Assembly (NCBI GenBank): GCA_023427865.1
Contig: JAEYZV010000372.1
Location: 1-9,369, forward strand
DNA length: 9,369 bases
Direction of reading: 5' to 3'
From: Acidobacteriota bacterium
GTDB taxonomy: Bacteria > Acidobacteriota > Vicinamibacteria > Vicinamibacterales > Vicinamibacteraceae
Positions 1 through 8,666 of the stretch are shown here, in pieces. The position numbers were made by a program, and so were the translations under genes. Numbering within the stretch: the first letter of the stretch is position 1; the number at the start of each line of letters is the position of its first letter. Below the pieces are notes generated by a model. It did not search any database. It was not told where the DNA came from and saw only the letters and a list, made by a program, of their open reading frames with translations.

Positions 1-807
1 CTGCCCCTGTCCCGGCACCGGTGTGGTCCGGACGACGGCCTCGTAGTAGCCGGCCGCACGCAACTGCTCGGTGTAGCGCTGCACCCGCGCGTCGATCTCG
101 CCGACGTCGTACGGCATCCCCGGGGCCAGGTCGAGCGCGGTGAGGGCCGCCGCCTGTTCGCCGTCCGGCAGGCCCGTCAGCGTCACCCGGCCGAGGTGCC
201 ATCGCGGACCGGGATCGCCCGCGACGACGAGCGTCACGACCTCGCGCCGGTCGGTGGCGACGACTCGCGTCGACAACTCGGGGCGGAGGTGCCCGTGCTC
301 GCCGAGCACGTCCTGCGCGATCGCGGCCGCCTCGCCCGCACGGGTGGCGAGCGCACCGGCGCCGAAACGGTCGCGGACCGCACGCTCGATCTCGCCGCCG
401 AAGGCGCGCAGGCTCCGTTCCACCTCCACGTCCCCGATACGTTGCGCCGATGTGAGTTCCACCCGAAGGCGGACGCCGTCGGCAACCGGTTCGGCCAGGA
501 CGTCGATGGTGGCGAAGCGGCCGAGGTGCACGAGGTGCTCGATCGTCGATCGGACGTTGGCGGGTTCGAGTGGGCGCCCGGCCCGGACGTCGAGCAGGCG
601 CGTCACGTCCGGGTCGTCGATGGTTGCGCCATCGAGCACGACCTGCACCGCCGTGACCTGCCGCCCCTGCAGGTCGCCGGGCGAGGCCCGCTGTGCGCCG
701 GAGGCCGCGGGCGCCGATGCCGGTTCGCGCGTCTCGAGCTGCGCGTCGGCACCGCGCGCGCCGATCACCAGCAGCGCCACGAGCACGAAGGCCAGGCGTC
801 TCGCCAT
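1..807 (-). CDS. Omp85-family outer-membrane protein (TamA/BamA-like), N-terminal part; runs off the left edge
   Basis: The reading frame stays open from an ATG at 807 to the window edge (269 codons), so the C-terminal beta-barrel is not visible. Residues 1-22 form a Sec signal peptide: positive MARR, a hydrophobic stretch VLVALLVIG, and likely cleavage after ADA at 22. A Pro/Ala-rich linker follows. From about residue 50 there are three POTRA-like units. The first (about 50-118) has the classic order: strand QVTAVQVVLDG, LLDVRAGRPLEPANV, a helix, HLGRFATIDVLAEPV, then strand GVRLRVELT. A weaker unit spans about 124-197. A third starts at about 203 (WHLGRVTLTGLP, APGMPYDVGEID, AAGYYEAVV). Three POTRAs match TamA; BamA usually has five. 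The ATG overlaps the TamB stop as TGATG with no Shine-Dalgarno, so translation probably re-initiates from TamB. The TamB neighbour favours a TamA-like partner that receives TamB at the outer membrane. BamA-like function cannot be excluded without the missing part. Confidence 0.88.
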   Translation of the reverse strand, partial: MARRLAFVLVALLVIGARGADAQLETREPASAPAASGAQRASPGDLQGRQVTAVQVVLDGATIDDPDVTRLLDVRAGRPLEPANVRSTIEHLVHLGRFATIDVLAEPVADGVRLRVELTSAQRIGDVEVERSLRAFGGEIERAVRDRFGAGALATRAGEAAAIAQDVLGEHGHLRPELSTRVVATDRREVVTLVVAGDPGPRWHLGRVTLTGLPDGEQAAALTALDLAPGMPYDVGEIDARVQRYTEQLRAAGYYEAVVRTTPVPGQGQ

Positions 808-3800
808 CAGAAGATGTGACGCACGCGCACGTCGATGGCGTACGTGTCGTCCTCGTTCTGCGACACGATCCAGGACAGCCGGTCGCTCTGCGTGAACTCC
901 AGCAGAATCAGCTGGTCGCGCTGCTCGGAGGTGAGCAGCTGCGCGTACGTGAGATAGAGCCGCTCGCTGATCCGCTTGCCGATGGTGAGGCGTGCACCGG
1001 GATTGAGCCGCGACGACTGCTGGCCGAAGTTGGCCAGCGAGGGCGTGATCTGCACCGAGTCGACGCCGAGCGCCTGCTCGGCGACGCGGCTCACGTTCTG
1101 CGAGATCGGGCTTGCGAGCAGGCGGGCCGCGCGTGCGGCGATGAGGTCCTGCTCGGTCTGGTTCGGGGCGCGGAGCGCGCGCAGTTCGGCGTTGACCGGA
1201 TCGCGCACGTCGCCGAACAGCAGCGCCATGATGTCGACGGCGTTGAGCGGCGGATCCGACGTCAGGTCGAACACGAAACGGTCCGGCGTCCCCGAGACGC
1301 GGAACGTGACGTTGTAGATCTGCCCGGGCACCTGGGCCCGCGTCTCGGCCTCGATGTCGAAGAACGGTTCGATGCGGGTCGGGTTCGAGAAGTCGACGAC
1401 GCCTCGACGGACGTTGTAGCGCTTGCCCTCGAAGAACACTTCCCCGCGCTCGATCTCGGCGCGCCCGAACAGCTGCGGGCGATCGTACGTGCCCCGCAGC
1501 GTGAACTCGGCGCTCGACACGAGTCGGGCGGCATTGTTGGCAATGCGCAGCGTCGACGGCGCCTCGACGCGGATGTCGAACCGCAACGGGTAGCCGGTGT
1601 CGGCCGTCGTCGCCACGCCGCTCGTGACGCCAGTGCCGCCCATCCCGAATACGCCGGTGCCGCTCGTGTCCAGGCTGCGCGTGAGCACGGCATCGCGCAC
1701 CTGCACGGTGCCACTCAGCGTCGGCTGCGCCACGGGGCCCCGCAGCGCGATGTCGGCATCGACGATCGAGCGGAAGCCCTCCGGGTAGCGGATGCGCATC
1801 TCGTAGCCGGTCGCCGTGATGTTGAACTCGCTCGGCGTGAGGCCGGCGAAGGTGACGCGGCCGCCGAACCTCACGGGCCCGCCACCGAGCCGCGCGGTGA
1901 CGCCTTCGAGCGACGCGCCGCCCGTGTCGAATCGCACCGTGCCATTGATCGACTCGAGCGAGTGCGGCAGGCCGCCATAACGCAGGCGTCCGTCGGTGAT
2001 GAGCGCGCTGCCGCCGACGACCGGGGCACGCCAGGGCCCGCTGATCTCGGCCGACACCTCGGCCGCACCCGACGCGCGCACGTCCTGCAGCGCGCCCTGC
2101 AGCAGGCCGAGGTTCGCGTCGCCGAGCAGGCGGATGCTCATCCGCTCGGTGTCGAGCCGCATGTCGCCGGCGATCTCGAGGCTGGTGCCGTCGCCGACGA
2201 GCCGCATGCGATCGATCAGCAGACGGCCGTCGCCGAGCGCCAGGCGCAGCGGCCCGTCGTTGCGCAGCCCGTAGTCGATCAGCTGCAGGCGCAGCGCGTC
2301 GACGCGCAGGTCACCCTGCAGCCGCGAGGCATCGTTGAAGGGCCCGACGAGCCGCATCGTTCCGGAGCCGACGACGGTCGTGAACGGCGAGAAGGTCGGC
2401 GCAAACACCCGGATGTACGGATCCAGCGACGTGTTGGCGAACGTCAGCGTGATGTCGGCATCCGCATCGTCGTCGAAGGGCAGGCGGCCTGTGCCCGACA
2501 CGGCAAGCCGTGACGACGCCATCTCGATCGCGTCGATGAACATCTGCCGCTCGCGGATGGACAGTTGCGCGGTGAGTTGCCCGATGCCCTCCTCGCCGAC
2601 ATACAGGTCGTCGATCGCCGCCTGCACGTCGTAGCGGGGCTGCGCGAACGTCGCCTCGCCCTGCGCCACGAGCCGCAGCGATCCCGTCAGGGGCACGCCT
2701 TCCCAGGTGAGCGCACGAACGCTCTGGACGGGAATGGCCCGGCCGTCCACCCTGAAGCGGTACGTCCCGGCCCAGGCCACGTACGCCGAGCCGTTGACGT
2801 GTCCGCCCGATTTGGCGATGACGATGTCGTCCAGGTGCACGCCGTCGCCATCGAAGCGGAGCGCGGACGTCGCGGTGTCGAAGGGCTCGTCGTACGCCAC
2901 GCCGCCGGTCAGGCGGAGCCGCCCGAACCCGACCGGTCCGCGGTAGTCACCCTGCAACTGGAAGTCGCCCGACAGCGGGCCGTCGAGCGGATAGTCGTCG
3001 AGCGAGAACGCCTGCCGCAGGTCGGTGAGCGGCCAGTCGAACAGCTGGATGCGCGCGCGGATCTCCTCGCCGCCGTCGCGCCGTGGGAACCCGAGCGAGA
3101 ACCGTCCGGCCACGCGCATGCGGGCGTCGCCCTTCTCGATCTCGGCGTCGGCGATGTCGACGTAGCTGTTCTCGATGACGAGCGCGGTCCGGCCACTGCC
3201 CCACGTCACGTCCCAGCCGCGCAGGTTGCGGCCGTGGAACTGCCCCTCGATGCGCGGCGCCCTGAACCGGCCGGTCATGCGGCCGTCGAACGTGCCCGAG
3301 CCGCCCACGGCAACCGGCCGCGTGCGCGCGCCGGCCGCCGTCATGATCCCCGAGAGCAGCTTGTCGCTCTCCTGCCAGTCACGGCTCGTCACGCGGAACG
3401 CGAAATCCGACGCATCGCCGGACGACGTCCGACCGCTGAACTCGACATACGTCTCGGGCGTGGCCACGTAGCTGCGCGTGACGTCGATGCGTGCACCTTC
3501 GTAGGCATAGCGGAGCTCGGCCTCGATCGGCACGCGGCCGAGTGGCGCCTCGCGATCGAGCGGCGCCGGCAGGCGGTCGTCCAGGGCAAGGTCGATCAGC
3601 TCGCGTCCCTGCATGCGCCGGCCGCTATCGGGCGCACTGACGATGACCTCGCCCGTGCCAGTCCGGAGATCGAACCGCCCTGACGGGAAGTCGAGCAGGT
3701 GCCGGCCATCGGCACGACCCGCGACCTGCATGCCGTCGAGCGCGACGATGCGCGAGACCTGCTCGAGATCCACTCCGGCATAGCGGGCGTCCAGGCGCTG

Positions 3801-4961
3801 GTGCGCCGGCGTGCTCGCCCCGAGTGGCGCGTATCGGTAGTGCAAGGCCAGCTGTCCGCCCGCAAACCCCATCGTCGACTCGGTGACCTCGAAACGACTG
3901 CGCGTCCAGATCAGCGCACCCCGCAGGTCGTCGAACGAGAACGCGTTGAGCTGGGCCTGCGGGCTCGTGAACCGCCCCTGCAACTCGCGGAAGTCCCTGG
4001 CCAGCGAGAAGCGGCCCGTGAACCGTCCCGTGCCGCCGAGCGTGAAGTCGTGGCCCGCGAAGAACAGCTCCTTCATGCGGGGGAAGTCCACCGTGGACTC
4101 CAGGATCTCGTAGGTCTGCTCGGGCCAGCGCCCGACGTTGACGTCACCACGCACGACAGACGTCGACCCGTCGGCTTCCAGGTCGATGCGGGGAAGGGTG
4201 ACGCGCCCGCCGTCGATGAGGAAGTCGCTCCGCAGGTGCGCCCACATCGGCTCGAACTGCTGGATCTGGATGACGCCATCGCGGAACCGGACGGTGCCAC
4301 GGTAGCGGTCGCTCTTGGCGATCGTGAGCTCGAGGTTGCGCGCGTCGACGCTCCAGGGCGTGACGTGATCGATGAACTGGACGCGGCCCCGCGTGCCGGT
4401 GAACTCCCGCAGCGTGGTGACGAACCGCCTCGGGCCGGACGACTTGGGCAGGTTGATCTTCGGGAAGTTGTGCCGCCCGTTGGCGAACGTCTCGATGGTC
4501 ATCGTCCAGTCGCGCATCGAGACGTCCTCGATGACCAGCTCGCCGCTGACGATCGACCACCACGGCAGGCCGACCGTGATGCGTTCGGCCGTGAAGAAGG
4601 GCACGTCGGTCGGGGCGAGCCCGTCGATGCGGAGGTCGTCGACGACGAACTCGCCGCGCAGCAGCCGCACCGAGAGTTGCCCGATGTGCAGCGGGCGCTG
4701 CAGCCGCTTGCTGCCCTCGCGCTCCGCGAGTCCTCGCAGACTCGGCCCGAGGTCGATGGCGAGCACCGAGACGAGCGCGGCTGCCACGGCGGCGACAAAC
4801 AGCGCCGACGTCCATTTGCCGAAGCGCAGCGCGAGCCGGCGACGGCGCCCGCGCAGGCGGGGCGGGGGGCCCGGTTCGGTGCGCACTGGCGGAGGCGCAT
4901 TGCCGGCGGGCGGCACCTCGACGTCGGGCGGCGATTGGGGTGGATCCTGGGGCACGCTCAC
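807..4961 (-). CDS. tamB: TamB-family translocation/assembly module protein (AsmA-like, DUF490 C-terminus)
   Basis: This 1384-residue protein is close to but longer than E. coli TamB (about 1260). It starts at GTG 4961, overlapping the stop of the biotin carrier gene as GTGA. The N-terminus has a Pro-rich cytoplasmic stretch (about 5-34), a basic patch (35-46, GRRRRLALR) and one membrane anchor (about 51-70). An AsmA-like opening follows (KRLQRPLHIGQLSVRLL, then VVDDLRIDGL). The long middle is repetitive beta-strand sequence, with many short units of type GxxRFxG or DGxLxx, as expected for a beta-taco groove. The C-terminal TamB domain covers roughly the last 380 residues, including RRGVVDFSNPTRIEPFFDIEA, LTSDPPLNAVDIMALLFG (about 1233-1250), NPGARLTIGKRISERLYLTY and a terminal Phe. 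A Gly/Thr/Ser-rich loop lies at about 1100-1122. The family spans the periplasm from the inner membrane to an Omp85 protein, and is linked to phospholipid transport and outer-membrane protein assembly. The next gene is that Omp85 partner, which supports the call. Confidence 0.93.
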   Translation of the reverse strand: MSVPQDPPQSPPDVEVPPAGNAPPPVRTEPGPPPRLRGRRRRLALRFGKWTSALFVAAVAAALVSVLAIDLGPSLRGLAEREGSKRLQRPLHIGQLSVRLLRGEFVVDDLRIDGLAPTDVPFFTAERITVGLPWWSIVSGELVIEDVSMRDWTMTIETFANGRHNFPKINLPKSSGPRRFVTTLREFTGTRGRVQFIDHVTPWSVDARNLELTIAKSDRYRGTVRFRDGVIQIQQFEPMWAHLRSDFLIDGGRVTLPRIDLEADGSTSVVRGDVNVGRWPEQTYEILESTVDFPRMKELFFAGHDFTLGGTGRFTGRFSLARDFRELQGRFTSPQAQLNAFSFDDLRGALIWTRSRFEVTESTMGFAGGQLALHYRYAPLGASTPAHQRLDARYAGVDLEQVSRIVALDGMQVAGRADGRHLLDFPSGRFDLRTGTGEVIVSAPDSGRRMQGRELIDLALDDRLPAPLDREAPLGRVPIEAELRYAYEGARIDVTRSYVATPETYVEFSGRTSSGDASDFAFRVTSRDWQESDKLLSGIMTAAGARTRPVAVGGSGTFDGRMTGRFRAPRIEGQFHGRNLRGWDVTWGSGRTALVIENSYVDIADAEIEKGDARMRVAGRFSLGFPRRDGGEEIRARIQLFDWPLTDLRQAFSLDDYPLDGPLSGDFQLQGDYRGPVGFGRLRLTGGVAYDEPFDTATSALRFDGDGVHLDDIVIAKSGGHVNGSAYVAWAGTYRFRVDGRAIPVQSVRALTWEGVPLTGSLRLVAQGEATFAQPRYDVQAAIDDLYVGEEGIGQLTAQLSIRERQMFIDAIEMASSRLAVSGTGRLPFDDDADADITLTFANTSLDPYIRVFAPTFSPFTTVVGSGTMRLVGPFNDASRLQGDLRVDALRLQLIDYGLRNDGPLRLALGDGRLLIDRMRLVGDGTSLEIAGDMRLDTERMSIRLLGDANLGLLQGALQDVRASGAAEVSAEISGPWRAPVVGGSALITDGRLRYGGLPHSLESINGTVRFDTGGASLEGVTARLGGGPVRFGGRVTFAGLTPSEFNITATGYEMRIRYPEGFRSIVDADIALRGPVAQPTLSGTVQVRDAVLTRSLDTSGTGVFGMGGTGVTSGVATTADTGYPLRFDIRVEAPSTLRIANNAARLVSSAEFTLRGTYDRPQLFGRAEIERGEVFFEGKRYNVRRGVVDFSNPTRIEPFFDIEAETRAQVPGQIYNVTFRVSGTPDRFVFDLTSDPPLNAVDIMALLFGDVRDPVNAELRALRAPNQTEQDLIAARAARLLASPISQNVSRVAEQALGVDSVQITPSLANFGQQSSRLNPGARLTIGKRISERLYLTYAQLLTSEQRDQLILLEFTQSDRLSWIVSQNEDDTYAIDVRVRHIF

Positions 4962-5464
4962 TCCACGACCACGAGCGGGCGTCCGGCTTCCACCGACATG
5001 CCCTCCTGCACCAGCACCTCGCGGACGATGCCGGCGCGACCCGCCGCGAGCGCGTTCTCCATCTTCATCGCTTCGATGACCACCACCGGTTGGCGTGCGT
5101 CCACCGCATCACCAGCCTGCACGGGCACGCGGACGACCTTGCCTGGCATGGGCGCGACCAGGCACAGGGGGCCGTTCCCGGCCGTGCCCGAGGCGGCACC
5201 ACGCCGGACCCGCGTGCTGACGGTGGTGTTCAGGCGGCGCCCCTGCAGGTGCACCACGCGGTGCCCCGGGGCCGCCTCCGTTTCGACGACGATGTCGTGC
5301 ATCGAGCCGTCGGTGAGGCGCAGGCTGAGGCGGCCGTGGCCGAGATCGCGCACCTCGACCGGTACCACCTCGTCGTCCACGTGCACCTGGAGCGTCCCGG
5401 GTTCCTGCCCGGACGTCACGGTCACCTGCCGGATCCGTCCCGCCTGCTCGATGTGGAGGCGCAT
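4958..5464 (-). CDS. Biotin carboxyl carrier subunit of acyl-CoA carboxylase
   Basis: This is the biotin-bearing subunit, read here as 168 residues from ATG 5464. A TTG at 5470 in the same frame would add two residues; neither start has a clear Shine-Dalgarno, and ATG is preferred. Residues 1-95 are strand-rich (MRLHIEQAGRIRQVTVTSG) and resemble the BT linker domain of fused propionyl-CoA carboxylase alpha chains rather than the Pro/Ala linker of E. coli AccB. Residues about 100-168 form a biotinyl/lipoyl domain with APMPGKV (104-110) and the biotinylation motif EAMKMEN (131-137). Lys134 is the biotin attachment site, 34 residues from the C-terminus as is usual. A biotin ligase elsewhere in the genome would modify it. 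The frame is the same as that of the biotin carboxylase just upstream, with a single TAG and five codons between them. The stop overlaps the TamB start. Confidence 0.92.
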   Translation of the reverse strand: MRLHIEQAGRIRQVTVTSGQEPGTLQVHVDDEVVPVEVRDLGHGRLSLRLTDGSMHDIVVETEAAPGHRVVHLQGRRLNTTVSTRVRRGAASGTAGNGPLCLVAPMPGKVVRVPVQAGDAVDARQPVVVIEAMKMENALAAGRAGIVREVLVQEGMSVEAGRPLVVVE

Positions 5465-5479
5465 GGCCAAACCGCAATT

Positions 5480-7015
5480 CTACTTGCGGATGGCGGCCTG
5501 CCTTGCCGCGGCACCCCACCCCGACCGCGCCGGGCGCGCCAGGGTGGCACGAGCCGGGTGCCCCGCCTTGCGTGCAGCCGCGAAAGACGAGGCGGCCACC
5601 GCGAGCAGGGCAACACGGCGGTGGTGGTCCTCGACAGCCAGGAACGGCTCGCCGGCCCGCCTGGCCAGCTCGGCGTCGAGCGTGGTCGTGTCGATGTCGC
5701 CCGCGACGAAGGCCGGCTGCTCGAGCATCCACCGGAAGAAGGGCAGGGTCGTCGGGATGCCGCCGACGTGGTACTCGCTGATGGCGCGCAGCATGCGGCG
5801 ACGCGCCTGCTCGCGATCCTCGCCCCACGCCACGAGCTTCGAGATCATCGAGTCGTAGTAGATGGGCACCTCGAAGCCGGCCTCGACGCCGCTGTCGTCG
5901 CGCACCCCCGGGCCGCCCGGCACCGTGAGTCCGGTGATGCGGCCGGGCTGCGGCATGAACTGCCGGTCCGGATCCTCGGCATAGACGCGGCACTCGATGG
6001 CATGGCCGCGCGGCGTGAGCGCCTGGTCCGGCGACACCGTCAGCGGCTCGCCGCGCGCGATGCGGATCTGCCACTGCACGAGGTCCACGCCGGTGACCAT
6101 CTCGGTCACCGGGTGCTCCACCTGCAGCCGCGTGTTCATCTCGAGGAAGTGGAACCGGTCCTCGTCGTCCACGAGGAACTCGATCGTGCCGGCATTCGTG
6201 TAGCCGACGGTGCGGGCGATGGAGGCGGCGGCCTCGGCCATCCGACGGCGCAGGTCGGGCGGCATGCGGACCGCGGGCGACTCCTCGATCACCTTCTGGT
6301 GGCGGCGCTGCACGGAACACTCGCGCTCCACGAACGGGACCACGGTGCCGTGATGGTCGGCCAGCAACTGGATCTCGATGTGCCTCGCGCGACGCAGTCG
6401 CCGCTCGAAGTACACCGCGTCGTCGCCGAACGCCGACAGCGCCTCCGACCGGGCGCGGTGGACGGCCTCGAGCAAGCCGGCGGCGCCCGCCACCTCACGC
6501 ATGCCCTTGCCGCCGCCACCGGCGACGGCCTTCACCATGAGCGGGTAGCCGACGGCATCGGCGAGCCGCTGCACCTCCGGATCGCTCACGCCGGGGCCGA
6601 TGGGCGTCTGCGTGCCCGGCACGACGGGCGCACCGGCGGCAATGGCGCTCGCGCGCGCGGCCGTCTTGCTGCCCATGCGCGCGATGACGGCGGCCGGGGG
6701 CCCGATGAACGTCAGTCCTGCATCGACGCAGGCCTGCGCGAAGTTCTCGTTCTCGGCAAGGAAGCCGTATCCCGGGTGGACCGCATCGGCGGCGCTCCGC
6801 TTCGCGAGGTCGACGATCTTGTCGATGCGCAGGTAGGTGTCGCCGGGAGCGTTGCCGACCAGCGGGAACGCGCGATCGGCCATGCGCACGTGGCGGGCGT
6901 CGCGATCGGCATCTGCGTAGATCGCCACGGTGCCGATGCCCATCTCACGGCACGCGCGGATGATGCGTACCGCGATCTCTCCCCGGTTGGCAATCAGGAT
7001 GGTCTCGATGGGCAT
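5480..7015 (-). CDS. accC: Biotin carboxylase subunit of acetyl/propionyl-CoA carboxylase
   Basis: This is the ATP-dependent enzyme that carboxylates biotin on the carrier subunit using bicarbonate. It has 511 residues, whereas E. coli AccC has about 450. The start at ATG 7015 gives the usual N-terminus ETILIANRGEIAVRIIRAC and has GAAGG seven bases upstream. Visible features are HPGYGFLAENENFA (80-93), Lys117 in MGSKTA, the ATP-grasp lysine Lys162, the glycine-rich lid GGGGKGM (166-172), RRHQK (237-241) with the bicarbonate-site Lys241, and FLEMNTRLQVEHPVTE (290-305) with metal ligand Glu292 and Arg296. The biotin carboxylase C-domain runs to about 450. The extra tail (about 450-511, Ala/Arg-rich, ending GWGAAARQAAIRK) resembles the segment that precedes the BT domain in fused alpha chains. 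The gene therefore looks like the front part of a propionyl/3-methylcrotonyl-type alpha subunit whose BT-carrier part is the next gene. All core catalytic residues that I can place are present. Substrate is set by the carboxyltransferase, not here. Confidence 0.95.
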   Translation of the reverse strand: MPIETILIANRGEIAVRIIRACREMGIGTVAIYADADRDARHVRMADRAFPLVGNAPGDTYLRIDKIVDLAKRSAADAVHPGYGFLAENENFAQACVDAGLTFIGPPAAVIARMGSKTAARASAIAAGAPVVPGTQTPIGPGVSDPEVQRLADAVGYPLMVKAVAGGGGKGMREVAGAAGLLEAVHRARSEALSAFGDDAVYFERRLRRARHIEIQLLADHHGTVVPFVERECSVQRRHQKVIEESPAVRMPPDLRRRMAEAAASIARTVGYTNAGTIEFLVDDEDRFHFLEMNTRLQVEHPVTEMVTGVDLVQWQIRIARGEPLTVSPDQALTPRGHAIECRVYAEDPDRQFMPQPGRITGLTVPGGPGVRDDSGVEAGFEVPIYYDSMISKLVAWGEDREQARRRMLRAISEYHVGGIPTTLPFFRWMLEQPAFVAGDIDTTTLDAELARRAGEPFLAVEDHHRRVALLAVAASSFAAARKAGHPARATLARPARSGWGAAARQAAIRK

Positions 7016-7018
7016 CTG

Positions 7019-7047
7019 TCGGCCTTCGTCTATCGGCCTTCGGCCTT
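7019..7047. repeat. Three copies of TCGGCCTT (AAGGCCGA on the coding strand)
   Basis: The unit TCGGCCTT occurs at 7019-7026, 7033-7040 and 7040-7047; the last two share one base. On the transcribed strand it reads AAGGCCGA. The copy nearest the biotin carboxylase gene supplies GAAGG (7023-7027), seven bases before the ATG at 7015, and so probably doubles as the ribosome binding site. The unit contains GGCC, so it can also pair with itself. It could belong to a dispersed intergenic repeat family, but that cannot be shown from one locus. Confidence 0.6.
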
Positions 7048-7072
7048 GGTGTTGGTAGCCGCAGCCTTGCCT

Positions 7073-7100
7073 GGCAGGCGAACAGTACCGAACGCCTGGC
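7073..7100 (-). other. Possible hairpin in the spacer
   Basis: GGCAGGCG (7073-7080) and CGCCTGGC (7093-7100) are inverted repeats with one mismatch across eight base pairs, around a 12-base loop. A related GCCTGGC word occurs on both sides (7069-7075 and 7094-7100). No U-tract follows in either direction, so termination is unlikely. A stem here could protect or cleave the message between the two carboxylase genes. In DNA this GC-rich, chance is a real alternative. Confidence 0.3.
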
Positions 7101-7112
7101 GAGGCCCGACGG

Positions 7113-8663
<1,551 letters not shown>

Positions 8664-8666
8664 GAC

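Larger units (their letters stand above)
7016..7112 (-). other. 97-base spacer between carboxyltransferase and biotin carboxylase genes
   Basis: This is the only sizeable gap inside the operon. It holds three copies of an 8-base unit (7019-7047) and a possible imperfect hairpin (7073-7100). I see no open frame with a ribosome binding site, and no T-rich run after the hairpin on the minus strand, so it does not look like an intrinsic terminator. It may be a processing site or may simply be structured leader for the next gene. Confidence 0.6.

Noticed and set aside
140..895. Plus-strand open frames over the left edge (also 196-819)
   Set aside because: The minus strand here encodes a signal peptide and POTRA domains in an unbroken frame, and the plus frames are Ser/Arg-rich shadows of it.
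693..2513. Plus-strand open frame of 606 codons
   Set aside because: It is antisense to tamB and the Omp85 gene start. It is Arg/His/Ala/Glu-rich with no family resemblance.
1100..4961. Tandem DNA repeats within tamB
   Set aside because: The repetitive look is at protein level (alternating beta-strand units). I find no long repeated nucleotide words that would suggest true tandem duplication.
3699..5858. Plus-strand open frame of 719 codons
   Set aside because: It crosses three real minus-strand genes without any domain and has Arg/Ala-rich shadow composition.
5109..6320. Minus-strand open frame of 403 codons in another frame within biotin carboxylase and carrier
   Set aside because: It overlaps two well-supported genes on the same strand and has a Gly/Arg/Ala/Pro-rich shadow composition.
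7073..7100. Rho-independent terminator in the 97-base spacer
   Set aside because: The stem is imperfect, the loop is 12 bases, and there is no run of T after it on the minus strand; the flanking genes encode subunits of one enzyme.
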